Below are positions 54,553 to 63,834 of a stretch of DNA of 64,000 nt, piece after piece (within the stretch, counting starts at the first letter, position 1; each line of letters begins with the position of its first letter). Location: assembly GCF_000708715.2 (NCBI RefSeq), contig NZ_JENB01000002.1, forward strand, positions 186,001 through 250,000, written 5' to 3'. Below the pieces are notes generated by a model that saw nothing but the letters and a program-made list of their open reading frames with translations, searched no databases and was not told the DNA's origin. The stretch comes from Pseudomonas putida W15Oct28 (GTDB taxonomy: Bacteria > Pseudomonadota > Gammaproteobacteria > Pseudomonadales > Pseudomonadaceae). Both the position numbers and the translations under genes were made by a program.

Positions 54553-54698
54553 GATGCGCACCCTGAGGGGTTATCGGTTCACCTTCGAACCCCCGGCTGT
54601 TTCCAGGTTCCAGCCAGCAGACCGGTGCGCATGCCGTTGAAACTTTCCCCGCACGTGCCAAGTCCAGACACCTATCGATAACAGAACGGGAGCAGGCA

Positions 54699-56486
54699 AT
54701 GACCGGCACGGTAGGCGACTTTCTGGTGGAACGTTTGTATCAATGGGGCGTACGGCGCATCTTCGGTTACCCCGGCGACGGCATCAATGGCATGTTCGGC
54801 GCGCTGAGCCGGGCCAACGGCAAGATTGAATTCATCCAGGCCCGCCATGAGGAAATGGCCGCCTTCATGGCCAGCGCCCATGCCAAGTTCACCGGCGAGC
54901 TCGGTGTTTGCATGGCCACCTCCGGCCCAGGCGCCTCGCACCTGCTTACCGGCCTGTATGATGCACGCATGGACCACCAGCCGGTGCTGGCCATCGTCGG
55001 TCAACAGGCCCGTGCGGCACTGGGCGGGCACTACCAGCAGGAGCTGGACCTGCTGTCGATGTTCAAGGACGTTGCAGGTGCGTTCGTCCAGCAGGCATCG
55101 ACACCGGAGCAGGTGCGCCACCTGCTCGACCGTGCGGTGCGCACGGCCGTCGGCGAACGCCGCGTTACCGCCATCATCCTGCCCAATGATCTGCAGGACC
55201 TGCCCTACAACGAACCGCCGAGGGCTCACGGTACGGTGCATTCCGGCATCGGCTACAGCAAGCCCAGGGTGTTGCCGTTCGACGAAGACCTGCAGCGCGC
55301 CGCCGAGGTACTCAACGCCGGGCACAAGGTGGCGATTCTGGTGGGTGCCGGCGCACTGCAGGCGACAGAGCAGGTCATTGCAATTGCCGAAAAACTCGGC
55401 GCCGGGGTGGCCAAAGCGCTGCTGGGCAAGGCTGTGTTGCCGGACGACCTCCCGTGGGTCACCGGGTCGATCGGCCTGCTCGGCACCGAACCCAGTTATC
55501 AGTTGATGACCGAGTGCGACACCTTGCTGATGATCGGCTCCGGCTTTCCCTATTCCGAGTTTCTGCCCAAGGAGGGCCAGGCGCGCGGCGTGCAGATCGA
55601 CCTGCAACCCGACATGCTCAGCCTGCGCTACCCGATGGAGGTCAACCTGGTCGGTGATGCCAGCGAAACACTGCGCGCACTGTTGCCGTTGCTTGAGCAC
55701 ATGACCGACCGGCGCTGGCGCGACAAGGTGGAGACCTGGCGTGCGCAGTGGGACAAGACCGTGGCCAAGCGCGCGCTGGTCAAGGCTGACCCGATCAACC
55801 CGCAACGCGTGGTCCATGAGCTGTCCCCTCGCCTGCCCGATCACGCCATCATCACCAGCGACTCCGGCTCCTGTGCCAACTGGTTTGCCCGCGACCTGCA
55901 GATTCGCCAGGGTATGCAGTGTTCGCTGTCCGGCGGCCTGGCTTGCATGGGCGCAGCCGTGCCCTATGCGATTGCAGCCAAGTTCGCCCACCCGCAACGG
56001 GCTGTAGTTGCCTTGGTGGGCGATGGGGCGATGCAGATGAACAACCTCGCCGAACTGATCACCGTGGCCAAATACTGGCAGCAGTGGGACAACCCACAAT
56101 GGATCTGTGCCGTGTTCAACAATGAGGACCTCAACCAGGTAACTTGGGAGCAACGGGTGATGGAAGGCGACCCCAAGTTCGAAGCTTCGCAGTCGATCCC
56201 TGACGTGCCCTACCATCTGTTCGCCATTTCCATTGGCCTGCAAGGTATCTACGTAGATCGCGAAGAGGACGTTGCCGCTGCGTGGGAGCGCGCACTGGCT
56301 GCTGATCGGCCAGTACTGATCGAGTTCAAGACCGACCCGAACGTGCCGCCCCTGCCACCCCACATCAAGCTGGAGCAGGCGAAGAAGTTTGCCACTACCT
56401 TGCTCAAGGGCGACCCCGACCAAGGGGGCATAATCGTGCAGACAGCCAAGCAGGTGCTCAGCTCGGTGCTGCCTGGCAAGAAGTGA
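54699..56486 (+). CDS. TPP-dependent pyruvate oxidase / acetolactate synthase-like enzyme
   Basis: A 595-residue thiamine-diphosphate enzyme of the POX/AHAS family: N-terminal pyrimidine-binding domain with the catalytic Glu in QARHEEMAAFMA (~51), a central domain (~200-340) and a C-terminal PP domain with GDGAMQMNNLAELIT and NNEDL forming the GDG-x(n)-NN cofactor motif. The best match is the PoxB-like group often annotated only as thiamine pyrophosphate-requiring enzyme; the reaction is not certain. It appears to be monocistronic. Confidence 0.8.
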   Translation: MTGTVGDFLVERLYQWGVRRIFGYPGDGINGMFGALSRANGKIEFIQARHEEMAAFMASAHAKFTGELGVCMATSGPGASHLLTGLYDARMDHQPVLAIVGQQARAALGGHYQQELDLLSMFKDVAGAFVQQASTPEQVRHLLDRAVRTAVGERRVTAIILPNDLQDLPYNEPPRAHGTVHSGIGYSKPRVLPFDEDLQRAAEVLNAGHKVAILVGAGALQATEQVIAIAEKLGAGVAKALLGKAVLPDDLPWVTGSIGLLGTEPSYQLMTECDTLLMIGSGFPYSEFLPKEGQARGVQIDLQPDMLSLRYPMEVNLVGDASETLRALLPLLEHMTDRRWRDKVETWRAQWDKTVAKRALVKADPINPQRVVHELSPRLPDHAIITSDSGSCANWFARDLQIRQGMQCSLSGGLACMGAAVPYAIAAKFAHPQRAVVALVGDGAMQMNNLAELITVAKYWQQWDNPQWICAVFNNEDLNQVTWEQRVMEGDPKFEASQSIPDVPYHLFAISIGLQGIYVDREEDVAAAWERALAADRPVLIEFKTDPNVPPLPPHIKLEQAKKFATTLLKGDPDQGGIIVQTAKQVLSSVLPGKK

Positions 56487-56630
56487 TAGCCACCTCTGCT
56501 GTTCGCCTGCAACGGTTTCATACCCTGCAGGCGTGTCGGCAGATGCACTCAACATCTTGCCCTTTCGATTGCCTGAGCGGCACTATTCTCCCCTGAGCCA
56601 AAACCTCTTGGCTGATCGGAGAAGTGATAC

Positions 56631-57446
56631 ATGGACATTCAGCGCCGGAACAACGTTCGAGTCCATGGCGAAGGCACTTCGACGCTGGTGTTCTCTCATG
56701 GCTTCGGCTGCGATCAGACCATGTGGCATTACCTGTTCCAGCACTTCACCAGCCGTTTTCGCGTGGTGCTGTATGACCTGGTCGGCGCAGGCAGATCGGA
56801 CCTGGATGCGTATGAGAGCGCAAAATACGGTTCACTGGCCGGTTATGCACGAGACCTGAACGATGTCATAGATCACTTTGGGCGCGGCCCGGTGATTGTT
56901 GTCGGCCACTCTGTGAGTGCGATGATCGGCGCACTGGCCGACCGTCTTTATCCGGATCGCATTGCCGCGCACGTCATGGTTGGGCCCTCTCCGTGCTATA
57001 TCGATTGCGATGGTTACGTGGGAGGTTTCAAGCTCGAAGACATCCACTCGCTGCTCCACACCCTGGACAGCAACTATCTGGGATGGTCCAGCGCAATGGC
57101 ACCTGCCATCATGGGTTCACCAGGGCAGCCAGCACTAGGCGATGAACTTACCAACAGCTTTTGCCGTACAGAACCGGAGATCGCCAAGCAATTTGCCCGC
57201 GTGACCTTTTTATCAGATAACCGCGAAGACATCGCCGGCCTGGATACTCCAACTCTCATTCTACAATCTTCCGATGACCTGATCGCTCCGTTGGAAGTGG
57301 GCCGGTACATGCATGCGACCTTGCCCAACAGTGTTTTCCATCTCGTAGATAACGTGGGCCATTGCCCGCACATGAGTGCTCCAGAAGCATGTGCCAAAGC
57401 AATGGACGATTTCCTCAAGCCCTGGGTAGGCGAAAATGTCGATTGA
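56631..57446 (+). CDS. RsbQ-like alpha/beta hydrolase
   Basis: A 271-residue hydrolase of the RsbQ/KAI2/D14 group: VFSHGFGCDQTMW oxyanion region, nucleophile S94 in VVGHSVSAMIG, acid D215/D216 in QSSDDLIAP and H244 in VGHCPHMSA, close to the B. subtilis RsbQ positions. RsbQ is required with the PAS protein RsbP to sense energy stress, probably by supplying a hydrolysed ligand. The next gene, a PAS histidine kinase, overlaps by 11 bases, giving an equivalent pair. Confidence 0.85.
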   Translation: MDIQRRNNVRVHGEGTSTLVFSHGFGCDQTMWHYLFQHFTSRFRVVLYDLVGAGRSDLDAYESAKYGSLAGYARDLNDVIDHFGRGPVIVVGHSVSAMIGALADRLYPDRIAAHVMVGPSPCYIDCDGYVGGFKLEDIHSLLHTLDSNYLGWSSAMAPAIMGSPGQPALGDELTNSFCRTEPEIAKQFARVTFLSDNREDIAGLDTPTLILQSSDDLIAPLEVGRYMHATLPNSVFHLVDNVGHCPHMSAPEACAKAMDDFLKPWVGENVD

Positions 57447-58620
57447 TCAGCCTCTGCTGCCCGAGTTCGAAGATCTTTTCGACAGTGCCCCCTGTGGCCT
57501 GGTTGTCACCGATGAAGACGGCACCATCCTGCGCAGCAATCGGATTTTCAGCATTTGGATCGGCATCAGCCAGAAGGATCTTGCCCAGCGTCGGTTTCAG
57601 GATCTGCTGACCATGGGTGGAAAAATCTTTCATCAGACCCACTGGGCTCCCCTGATGCGCATGCAGGGTTCCGTCGCGGAGGTGAAACTTGACCTCAAAA
57701 ACGCCAGTGGGCACACAGTCACCACGCTGCTCAATGGCGTGAGGCGCGAGCATGTCAATGGCGTTTATTACGAACTGGCGCTGTTCGGGACAACTGACCG
57801 GGACAAGTATGAGCGCGAGATTCTGGAAGCACGCCGGCGTGCCGAACAGCTGTTATGGGAAAAAACAACCACAGAGGCCGCTTTACAGCAGGCAAAAGTG
57901 GAACTTGATCTAGCCTATGAAAAATCCCTGCAGCGGGCTTTTTTTGCGGAGCAAATGGTCGCTATCGCAAGCCATGACCTCAAGAACCCTCTCACCGCCA
58001 TCAAGATGGCGGCAGACTTGCTGGCACGAGGCGAACGTACACCAAGAGATATAGAATTACTTGGCCATATCAGTCAATCCTCCGAGCGCGCTCAACGTAT
58101 GATCGCGGATCTTCTGGACTTTGCATTGGCCAGGGTAGGCCGTGGGATCGGCATCACACGAAGGATGGTTGATCTGCACCTGGTCATTGAGCGAAGCGTA
58201 AAAGAGCTACGCGTTGCGTTCCCGCAGGCAAAAGTGATCCACAAGCAGGAAGGCGCAGGTATGGCAGAGGTCGACGCTGACAGGATGCATCAGATCATTG
58301 GAAACCTGGTGGCTAACAGCGTGGCTTACGGGGATCCTGGCCAACCCATAACGGTTACTTCTACCCTGCAGGGCGAGATGGCCATGCTATGGGTGCATAA
58401 CGAGGGTACAGCCATACCCGAGTCCTCGTTAGGCAACCTCTTTGAGCCGATGACCAGAGTGAGCGAGCTGGACACTGATCTTAGAAGCGTAGGTCTTGGC
58501 CTTTTCATTGTCCGGGAAATAGCCAAGGCCCATGGCGGCGATGTGGCAGTCAGTTCCACGAACGAAAGTGGTACAGCATTCTGTGTGAGTTTCACCCGTA
58601 CCGGTACGCTGCCTCAATAG
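57436..58620 (+). CDS. PAS-domain sensor histidine kinase coupled to RsbQ-like hydrolase
   Basis: A 394-residue cytoplasmic kinase: PAS domain (about 8-125, with DSAPCGLVVTDEDGTILRSN), a coiled-coil linker (125-170), HisKA H-box with H180 (ASHDLKNPLTAIKMA) and an ATPase domain with N-box NLVANSVAYGDPG, a G1 region VHNEGTAIPES and G2 GLGLFIVREIAKAHGG. No membrane segment. No response regulator is adjacent. The 11-base overlap with the hydrolase gene implies that the PAS domain senses that enzyme or its product. Confidence 0.85.
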   Translation: MSIDQPLLPEFEDLFDSAPCGLVVTDEDGTILRSNRIFSIWIGISQKDLAQRRFQDLLTMGGKIFHQTHWAPLMRMQGSVAEVKLDLKNASGHTVTTLLNGVRREHVNGVYYELALFGTTDRDKYEREILEARRRAEQLLWEKTTTEAALQQAKVELDLAYEKSLQRAFFAEQMVAIASHDLKNPLTAIKMAADLLARGERTPRDIELLGHISQSSERAQRMIADLLDFALARVGRGIGITRRMVDLHLVIERSVKELRVAFPQAKVIHKQEGAGMAEVDADRMHQIIGNLVANSVAYGDPGQPITVTSTLQGEMAMLWVHNEGTAIPESSLGNLFEPMTRVSELDTDLRSVGLGLFIVREIAKAHGGDVAVSSTNESGTAFCVSFTRTGTLPQ

Positions 58621-58983
58621 AAGAGGCCCTCCACTGTAAACCCCTGTGCAGTCCATTGCGGCGACCCGATAGCCTCTGAGCGAACCCACTTATTGCGGAA
58701 AATTGATCATTGATCCTTCACACAGTAAGGACTTTTCTTTGACTTAATTTTCACAGGGTTTGAGCGAACCTGAAGCTATCCCTACGTGTGATAGACCTTG
58801 CCCGCCTAGCAGCGGGCTTTCTTTTGCCCGCAAACTCTCACCCGTAAGCACCCGTCCGTTTGCACCGCTGATCACCTGATCTACACACGCGAGGTGACAG
58901 CGCTGGCGGCGCCCAAGCTCAATGGCCGCAAGCAGGAAACGGTGCCCGCGCCGAAGCGCGGGCAAGCCTTGATCACAAGGCAA
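58621..58983. other. Intergenic region with two hairpins
   Basis: No gene seen in 363 bases. GCCCGC-CTAGCA-GCGGGC followed by TTTCTTTT (about 58798-58822) is a good plus-strand terminator, though 180 bases after the kinase stop, so a short untranslated RNA may end there. GCCCGCGC-CGAA-GCGCGGGC (about 58947-58966) is a perfect hairpin just past the convergent PepSY gene stop and may terminate that gene. Confidence 0.5.
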
Positions 58984-59256
58984 TCAGTTATCCAGTTCGT
59001 CCTTGATGATCTTGCCGTCGTGCGGGTCGACCTGGAACTCGTACTGCTTGCCGTCAGCCTTCATACCCTCACCTTCCCAGTGACCGTCGTCGGCTTCGAT
59101 CTTGATAATTTGCGTATATCCAGCGCCTTTCAACGTGGCCTCAGCCTGATCCTTGCTGACCTTCCAGTCAGCACCGGGCGTATCAGCCCAAGCGCAAGAA
59201 GCCCCCATGGCACCTACCAACGCCAAGCCAGTGAACAGTCGAGTCATCGCTTTCAT
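58984..59256 (-). CDS. Periplasmic PepSY-domain protein
   Basis: A 90-residue protein with a signal peptide (MKAMTRLFTGLALVGAMGAS, cleavage near CAWA) and one PepSY domain: VSKDQAEATLKGAGYTQIIK, then WEGEGMKADGKQYEFQVDPH. PepSY domains are thought to modulate peptidases or bind envelope ligands. ATG at 59256 has AAGGAAG upstream; the frame starting 11 codons earlier lacks it. Confidence 0.8.
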   Translation of the reverse strand: MKAMTRLFTGLALVGAMGASCAWADTPGADWKVSKDQAEATLKGAGYTQIIKIEADDGHWEGEGMKADGKQYEFQVDPHDGKIIKDELDN

Positions 59257-59390
59257 CGCCAACTTCCTTTTTGCTGTGAATGTGAACATGCGACCTGCCC
59301 CTCACGAGCCGGGTTCAGTCGAAGCATTGTTCAAGGACGCACCTGATCACCAAAAAGCGCAATCCGGCACGTTGGCGTGATCTGCCAGCG

Positions 59391-59624
59391 TCACGATTCG
59401 GCCGAGACCGATATCTGGGACAACCCAAGCAAATCGGCTTGAGCCATGATCTCGTCCGGCGATGAATCAGCAGCAGGCAGTACAAGGCTGTTTTCACTGT
59501 CCCCAAAGTGCAACACGATCAGGTGCATAGCAGCCTCGTGACGACCAAGCTTGTCCTGGTCCAACTCCAGCCGGTAGCTTTTTGGCTCTTCAGCCAAGCG
59601 ATACACGATGCTATAAATTGTCAT
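59391..59624 (-). CDS. Small conserved-looking hypothetical protein
   Basis: A 77-residue protein, MTIYSIVYRLAEEPKSYRLE start with GAGGTGAGC upstream. It has an alternating strand-helix pattern and ends in QADLLGLSQISVSAES. I do not recognise it. Codon use matches the host, so it is likely a real small gene. Confidence 0.6.
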   Translation of the reverse strand: MTIYSIVYRLAEEPKSYRLELDQDKLGRHEAAMHLIVLHFGDSENSLVLPAADSSPDEIMAQADLLGLSQISVSAES

Positions 59625-59806
59625 GCTCACCTCGAGGTTTACGGGACTTTTCAACCTGACCACCAAGCCAAAAATCTGTTCCTTTACGGCCGGTGCAGGC
59701 AGTTGCTCACGCCATGGCGTGGGGCGCTGGCAGTGGTCGGGTATTCGCTGGAACAGACTGCAAATACGTTAAAGCAGGCACAGCCAAAGTCGACGGAGGG
59801 GCCCTG

Positions 59807-60043
59807 ATGGTAGATCCGATAATGCAGCTGGACGCGGAGCTTGCGTGGCTCGGTGAGATCGCCAACGAGCTTGAACGCCAAGTAGCGCCCTGCCCGGTTA
59901 CCCGGCTATTGCTGGTCGCGTGGCTAACGGAGTGGGTCCGAACCCCTCAAGCACGGGCAGAGTTGCAACGGGATAAACCTCACCTTCCACAAGCATTGAA
60001 GTCGGCATACGCAGTGTGGATTCACGCCGGTGCCAGTTGCTGA
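59807..60043 (+). CDS. Small helical hypothetical protein
   Basis: A 78-residue protein starting at ATG 59807 with GGAGG at correct spacing: MVDPIMQLDAELAWLGEIAN, then LLLVAWLTEWVRTPQARAE. Mostly amphipathic helix. No family recognised. Confidence 0.5.
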   Translation: MVDPIMQLDAELAWLGEIANELERQVAPCPVTRLLLVAWLTEWVRTPQARAELQRDKPHLPQALKSAYAVWIHAGASC

Positions 60044-60088
60044 CATTGCTGCCAGCGGCCACCCGATCCTGCCCCTGCTCGGCGGTCA

Positions 60089-60113
60089 GGGCCATCCTCG
60101 TGAGGGATGGCCC
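60089..60113. terminator. Hairpin between convergent genes
   Basis: GGGCCATCC, a seven-base loop, GGATGGCCC lies between the small helical gene and the end of the convergent DUF3618 gene. It has no T-run, so a bidirectional terminator role is only likely. Confidence 0.4.
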
Positions 60114-60171
60114 CACCCATCGTGCCTGCCCTTTGCCCTGGCATGGAGCTGGTTGTGAACATCCATCAGGC

Positions 60172-60978
60172 TCAAGGCGCGAAGCCAAGCCCGTCGGAAA
60201 GGTCGGTGCCTTCCGGTTTGCGCTCTACCCGCGGCGACGCGTTGCCACCTGCCTGATCCATCGAATCTTCGACCGACGTCTTCAACTCGCTACCCTTGGT
60301 CTTGAGCGCGTCGGTCAACCGGTCACTACTGGCGCCCATCAGCTCATCTTCCTTGCGGGTACCGGGCAACGCCGCCCCCAATGCCGCGCCCAGCGCTATA
60401 CCCAAGGCGGCCAATACCAGCGGTTGCTCTTGGAGCATCTGATCGAACTGCCCCTTCAACGCCGTGGTCTGGTCTGCAACCTTGTGTGCTGAGTGGCGCA
60501 GGTTATCTGCAGAAGCACCCATCGAGTCCCGCGCATTGCTGCCAAGTTCACCTGCCCGGTCCCGCACGTCATGGGCTTTCATGCGCACCGCCTGGCTGGC
60601 ATCGTGCACCGCCTCCCCGGCATGGGCAAAGGCATCCTTTACCGTGTCCACCGCGTCTGCGAACTTCTCACCCAATCCAGGTCCCTGATGCACGGGCCCT
60701 GGGTTGAAGGGGCGGTTCTGGTTCAAACCCAGCCAGGCCAGGCCCAGTACCGTGAGGGTAGCGGGTACGGGATTGTTCTTGAGGGTGGTGCCAAGGTTCT
60801 GGAAGAATTCGCCGCCATTGCCCTTTGCATAGGCCAATAGCCGATCGACCATCTGGCCGGGGCTCAGGCGCTGTTCGAGTGCATCCACCAGGTCGCTGAT
60901 GTGCTCGCGCCTGGCGTTGATTTCCTGCTCGAGCAGGTCCGGGTCTTTTTGTGCGTCATGTTCGAAGGAAGTGGTCAT
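60172..60978 (-). CDS. DUF3618-domain protein
   Basis: A 268-residue protein with an N-terminal DUF3618 segment (LLEQEINARREHISDLVDAL, residues 15-34), a membrane segment near residue 75 (VPATLTVLGLAWLGLN), a long amphipathic Ala-rich helical stretch with DAV-DTVKDAF-type repeats, and a glycine-rich membrane segment (LAALGIALGAALGAALPG, ~192). Such proteins cluster with YqjE-type and YqjD/ElaB-like genes and are often stress-induced inner-membrane proteins. Overlaps the upstream gene by four bases. Confidence 0.75.
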   Translation of the reverse strand: MTTSFEHDAQKDPDLLEQEINARREHISDLVDALEQRLSPGQMVDRLLAYAKGNGGEFFQNLGTTLKNNPVPATLTVLGLAWLGLNQNRPFNPGPVHQGPGLGEKFADAVDTVKDAFAHAGEAVHDASQAVRMKAHDVRDRAGELGSNARDSMGASADNLRHSAHKVADQTTALKGQFDQMLQEQPLVLAALGIALGAALGAALPGTRKEDELMGASSDRLTDALKTKGSELKTSVEDSMDQAGGNASPRVERKPEGTDLSDGLGFAP

Positions 60979-61406
60979 GACAATTTCCTCTTCAGCGTGT
61001 CCTTGTCCTGTTGCATGGCATGCAAGGTACGATCAGGTGCCAGATGCGCGGGCTCGAACTGCTTCTTGCCCGACTGCAGCATGATGAAACCGATCACCAC
61101 GGTGATTGCGCCGACGATCAACGCGGCCAGCCAGGGCTCAACCACCATTGCCAAGGCATAGACTGCCGCCAGCAAGAGGATGATGAACCCCGCCAGAATC
61201 ACCACAGCCCCCGCTGCAACGGCCGCCGTCCCGGCTTTCAGGGTAGCCAGGTTGTGCTGCAGCTCGGCCTTTGCCAGTGCCAGTTCCTTGGTGAACAGCT
61301 CCGGTACTTCGCGCATCAGCTGGCGCAGCAGGCCACCGACACCGACCGCGTCTTCGTCCGCCGGGCGTAACCCCGGGGTGGTGTGCAAGGGGTCCTTGTT
61401 CATCAT
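60975..61406 (-). CDS. YqjE-like phage-holin-family membrane protein (DUF1469)
   Basis: A 143-residue protein: VGGLLRQLMREVPELFTKEL, an amphipathic helix, then two membrane segments (about 60-85 and 90-112) with AAVAAGAVVILAGFIILLL. This is the Actinobacteria/proteobacteria holin-superfamily III or YqjE arrangement. Not a phage gene in this context. Four-base overlaps on both sides tie it to its neighbours. Confidence 0.8.
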   Translation of the reverse strand: MMNKDPLHTTPGLRPADEDAVGVGGLLRQLMREVPELFTKELALAKAELQHNLATLKAGTAAVAAGAVVILAGFIILLLAAVYALAMVVEPWLAALIVGAITVVIGFIMLQSGKKQFEPAHLAPDRTLHAMQQDKDTLKRKLS

Positions 61407-61999
61407 TCACCTCCTTTGAGTGGATCACGCTCGAACGGGCTACCACTGACCGGCGTACCGGCGCCTGGCCCGATCGGGTCGATGGGGGTGTAAGGTTTAC
61501 GGGTGGATACGTCGCTACCGCGATCGGGCGTCACAGGCTGCGCAGGCCGGGAGTGGCGCCAATCGTCGGATGACGCAGCGGTAGCCTCGCCATGAGTGGC
61601 GCTGGCCCGCATGAACCGCGACACGGCAAACCCAAGTGCGACGCTACCGGCCAAAAACAGCGCCGGGTTGCTCCGCGCCAACTGGGCACCGCGTTGCAGC
61701 AGGCTCTCGGCGTTTTCATGGCGCAGCTGCGCGGCGAAGTCGCCCACGCACCCTGCTGCCTGGCTCAGGTACTGCGATAACCCGAGGGTGTCGTTTTCTT
61801 GCAGTGCTTGCGCGGCCGAGCGTGCGCCTTGCTCCAGCGAATCAAGCTGATCGGCTGCGGTATCGCGGTAGTGCTCGAACTGCTCGCTGCCTTTCTGCCT
61901 GGCCTCACCTAGCAGCGCACCGGCCTCATCGGTGATGGTCTGCGCGTGATCCTGAGTGCTGCCGGGTGGAGATGTCGAGCCTTGATCGGTCCTGTCCAT
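61403..61999 (-). CDS. YqjD/ElaB-like membrane-anchored protein
   Basis: A 198-residue protein from ATG 61999 (GAGGG upstream). A charged helical N-terminus (about 20-115, ITDEAGALLGEARQKGSEQF) precedes one membrane segment (FLAGSVALGFAVSRFMRASA, ~130-150) and a disordered Pro/Ser tail. First gene of a three-gene operon with overlapping ATGA junctions. In relatives such sets are linked to envelope stress or stationary phase; function here is inferred. Confidence 0.65.
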   Translation of the reverse strand: MDRTDQGSTSPPGSTQDHAQTITDEAGALLGEARQKGSEQFEHYRDTAADQLDSLEQGARSAAQALQENDTLGLSQYLSQAAGCVGDFAAQLRHENAESLLQRGAQLARSNPALFLAGSVALGFAVSRFMRASATHGEATAASSDDWRHSRPAQPVTPDRGSDVSTRKPYTPIDPIGPGAGTPVSGSPFERDPLKGGE

Positions 62000-62305
62000 C
62001 GTTACGCCCTCGTAACTGAGTAATGAGCGAATGCCGTCATTACTGGGCATTCATTCGGAGGACGCAGGCAGGACGGCGGTAGTTCAGCGTGTGTGATCTA
62101 TGACGCTTACCTGGCGATCAAAATGAAACGGCGCGATCAACCCCCGGCATTGAACCCGGCGCCGAGGCTTTGACCGCAATGGTAATCAGCGCCAGAGAGG
62201 GTGCTGCCCCGCAGCTCGGCAAGCAGGCTGAACGTTTTCCCGGCCGGCCCGGTCGCACGACAGAGACACAGCCAACTGTGCGAACCCTGACCGTGAGGAC
62301 CTTCC
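62000..62305. promoter_or_regulatory. Divergent promoter region, stress cluster and Pao-like operon
   Basis: About 300 bases between divergent operons. An inverted repeat GAATGCC (about 62030) / GGGCATTC (about 62046) sits 30-50 bases upstream of the minus-strand start and is a candidate operator. No clear promoter boxes were identified. Confidence 0.35.
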
Positions 62306-62836
62306 ATGAGCGCAACCGCCCCCGTGGGTACCGAAGAACACCGCATTGGCCTGACCATCAATGGTCAGCCCCGATCACTGCAGGTCCTTCCCTGGACAAC
62401 GTTGCTCGACCTGCTGCGTGAGCAGTTGGACCTGGTCGGCACCAAGAAAGGCTGCGACCACGGCCAGTGTGGGGCCTGCACGGTGTTGCGTGATGGCAAG
62501 CGCATCAATGCGTGCCTCACCCTCGCCGTCATGTGTGAAGGTGCCCACCTGGTGACTATCGAAGGGCTGGCCAGCGGCGGCGAGCTGCATCCCCTGCAAC
62601 GCGCCTTCATCCGCCATGATGCTTTCCAGTGCGGCTATTGCACCCCGGGCCAGATCTGCTCCGCAGTCGGGCTGGCGAACGAAGGCCATGCCGATACCCC
62701 ACAGGCAATTCGGGAACAGATGAGTGGCAACCTGTGCCGCTGCGGTGCCTACAGCAACATCGTCGCTGCGGTGGAAGAAGCCCTGCCGTTAATGAACGAC
62801 CGGCCCCAGGCCACGCAAGGAGGGCCGAACCCATGA
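62306..62836 (+). CDS. PaoA-like [2Fe-2S] subunit of molybdenum aldehyde oxidoreductase
   Basis: A 176-residue iron-sulphur subunit of the xanthine-oxidase family. The plant-type ferredoxin cluster is GCDHGQCGACTV with a fourth Cys in INACLTLA; the second cluster is CGYCTPGQ and GNLCRCGAY. Unlike E. coli PaoA it has no Tat signal peptide, so the enzyme is probably cytoplasmic. First gene of a three-gene operon with ATGA overlaps. Confidence 0.9.
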   Translation: MSATAPVGTEEHRIGLTINGQPRSLQVLPWTTLLDLLREQLDLVGTKKGCDHGQCGACTVLRDGKRINACLTLAVMCEGAHLVTIEGLASGGELHPLQRAFIRHDAFQCGYCTPGQICSAVGLANEGHADTPQAIREQMSGNLCRCGAYSNIVAAVEEALPLMNDRPQATQGGPNP

Positions 62837-63834
62837 CGCCCTTCAGCTACCACAAGCCTGCATCGGTCAGCGAAGCCATCAGCCTGGCAGACCCCAGCTC
62901 GCGTTTCATTGCCGGTGGTACCAACCTCGTCGACCTGATGAAGGAAAACGTGGTTCGGCCCGAACGGCTGATCGACATCTCCGGCCTTGGGCTGAACGGC
63001 ATCCACGCCACCGCGAACGCTGGCGTGCTGATCGGCGCATTGGTAAGCAACGCCGACCTTGCCTGGCATCCGATGATTCAGCAGCACTACCCACTGCTGT
63101 CAGAAGCCATCCTGGCAGGGGCATCCCCGCAGTTGAGAAACATGGCCAGCACCGGTGGCAACCTGCTGCAACGTACCCGGTGCTACTACTTCTATGACAC
63201 AGGCACCCCCTGCAACAAACGTGAACCCGGCAGCGGATGCCCCGCGCGTGATGGCCTGAACCGTATCCATGCCATTCTTGGCGCCAGCGCTTCCTGCGTC
63301 GCGACCCACCCCTCGGACATGTGCGTGGCATTGGCAGCGCTCGAAGCCGTGGTGCACGTACAAGGGCCGTCCGGTGACCGCCAGATACCCTTCGCAGATT
63401 TCCATCGCCTGCCCGAGGACACCCCCGAGCACGACAATCAACTGGCAGTCGATGAACTGGTGACAGGCATCGAGCTGCCGCCCCCGGTGTTCGCAGACCA
63501 CTATCGATACCTGAAAATTCGGGACCGCGCATCCTATGCGTTCGCGCTGGTGTCGGTTGCCGCTGCCCTGCGCTTCGATGGCGCGGTGATTCAGCAGGCT
63601 CGTCTGGCCCTGGGAGGTGTTGCCCACAAGCCGTGGCGAGTCCCGGACGTGGAGCGCATGCTGGTCGGCCAGGTGCCTTGCGAAGCGCTTTTCACCCAAG
63701 CCGCGCAAATGCTGCTGCAAGGTGCACAGCCCCTGAGCCACAACGGTTTCAAGGTAACGCTCGCGCAGCGGGCAAGCGTGCGGGCATTGAGCGAGGCGGC
63801 GCTGGGCGCTGCAGGCATGGGGGCACGACCATGA
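62833..63834 (+). CDS. PaoB-like FAD subunit of molybdenum aldehyde oxidoreductase
   Basis: A 333-residue FAD-binding subunit: FIAGGTNLVDLMKENV and the FAD loop MASTGGNLLQRTRC. A cysteine-rich insert follows (CYYFYD, CNKREPGSGCPA, ASCVATHPSD), the extra [4Fe-4S] site of the YagS/PaoB type rather than XdhA-type subunits. ATG at 62833 overlaps the PaoA-like stop; the upstream part of the frame is spurious. Confidence 0.9.
   Translation: MTPFSYHKPASVSEAISLADPSSRFIAGGTNLVDLMKENVVRPERLIDISGLGLNGIHATANAGVLIGALVSNADLAWHPMIQQHYPLLSEAILAGASPQLRNMASTGGNLLQRTRCYYFYDTGTPCNKREPGSGCPARDGLNRIHAILGASASCVATHPSDMCVALAALEAVVHVQGPSGDRQIPFADFHRLPEDTPEHDNQLAVDELVTGIELPPPVFADHYRYLKIRDRASYAFALVSVAAALRFDGAVIQQARLALGGVAHKPWRVPDVERMLVGQVPCEALFTQAAQMLLQGAQPLSHNGFKVTLAQRASVRALSEAALGAAGMGARP

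Noticed and set aside
54672..56555. 627-codon minus-strand frame opposite the TPP enzyme
   Set aside because: The plus strand encodes a full-length enzyme with cofactor motifs; the antisense frame shows no domain.
60975..61406. Phage holin, suggesting a prophage
   Set aside because: The YqjE/holin-superfamily protein sits in a chromosomal DUF3618 cluster with no phage genes nearby.
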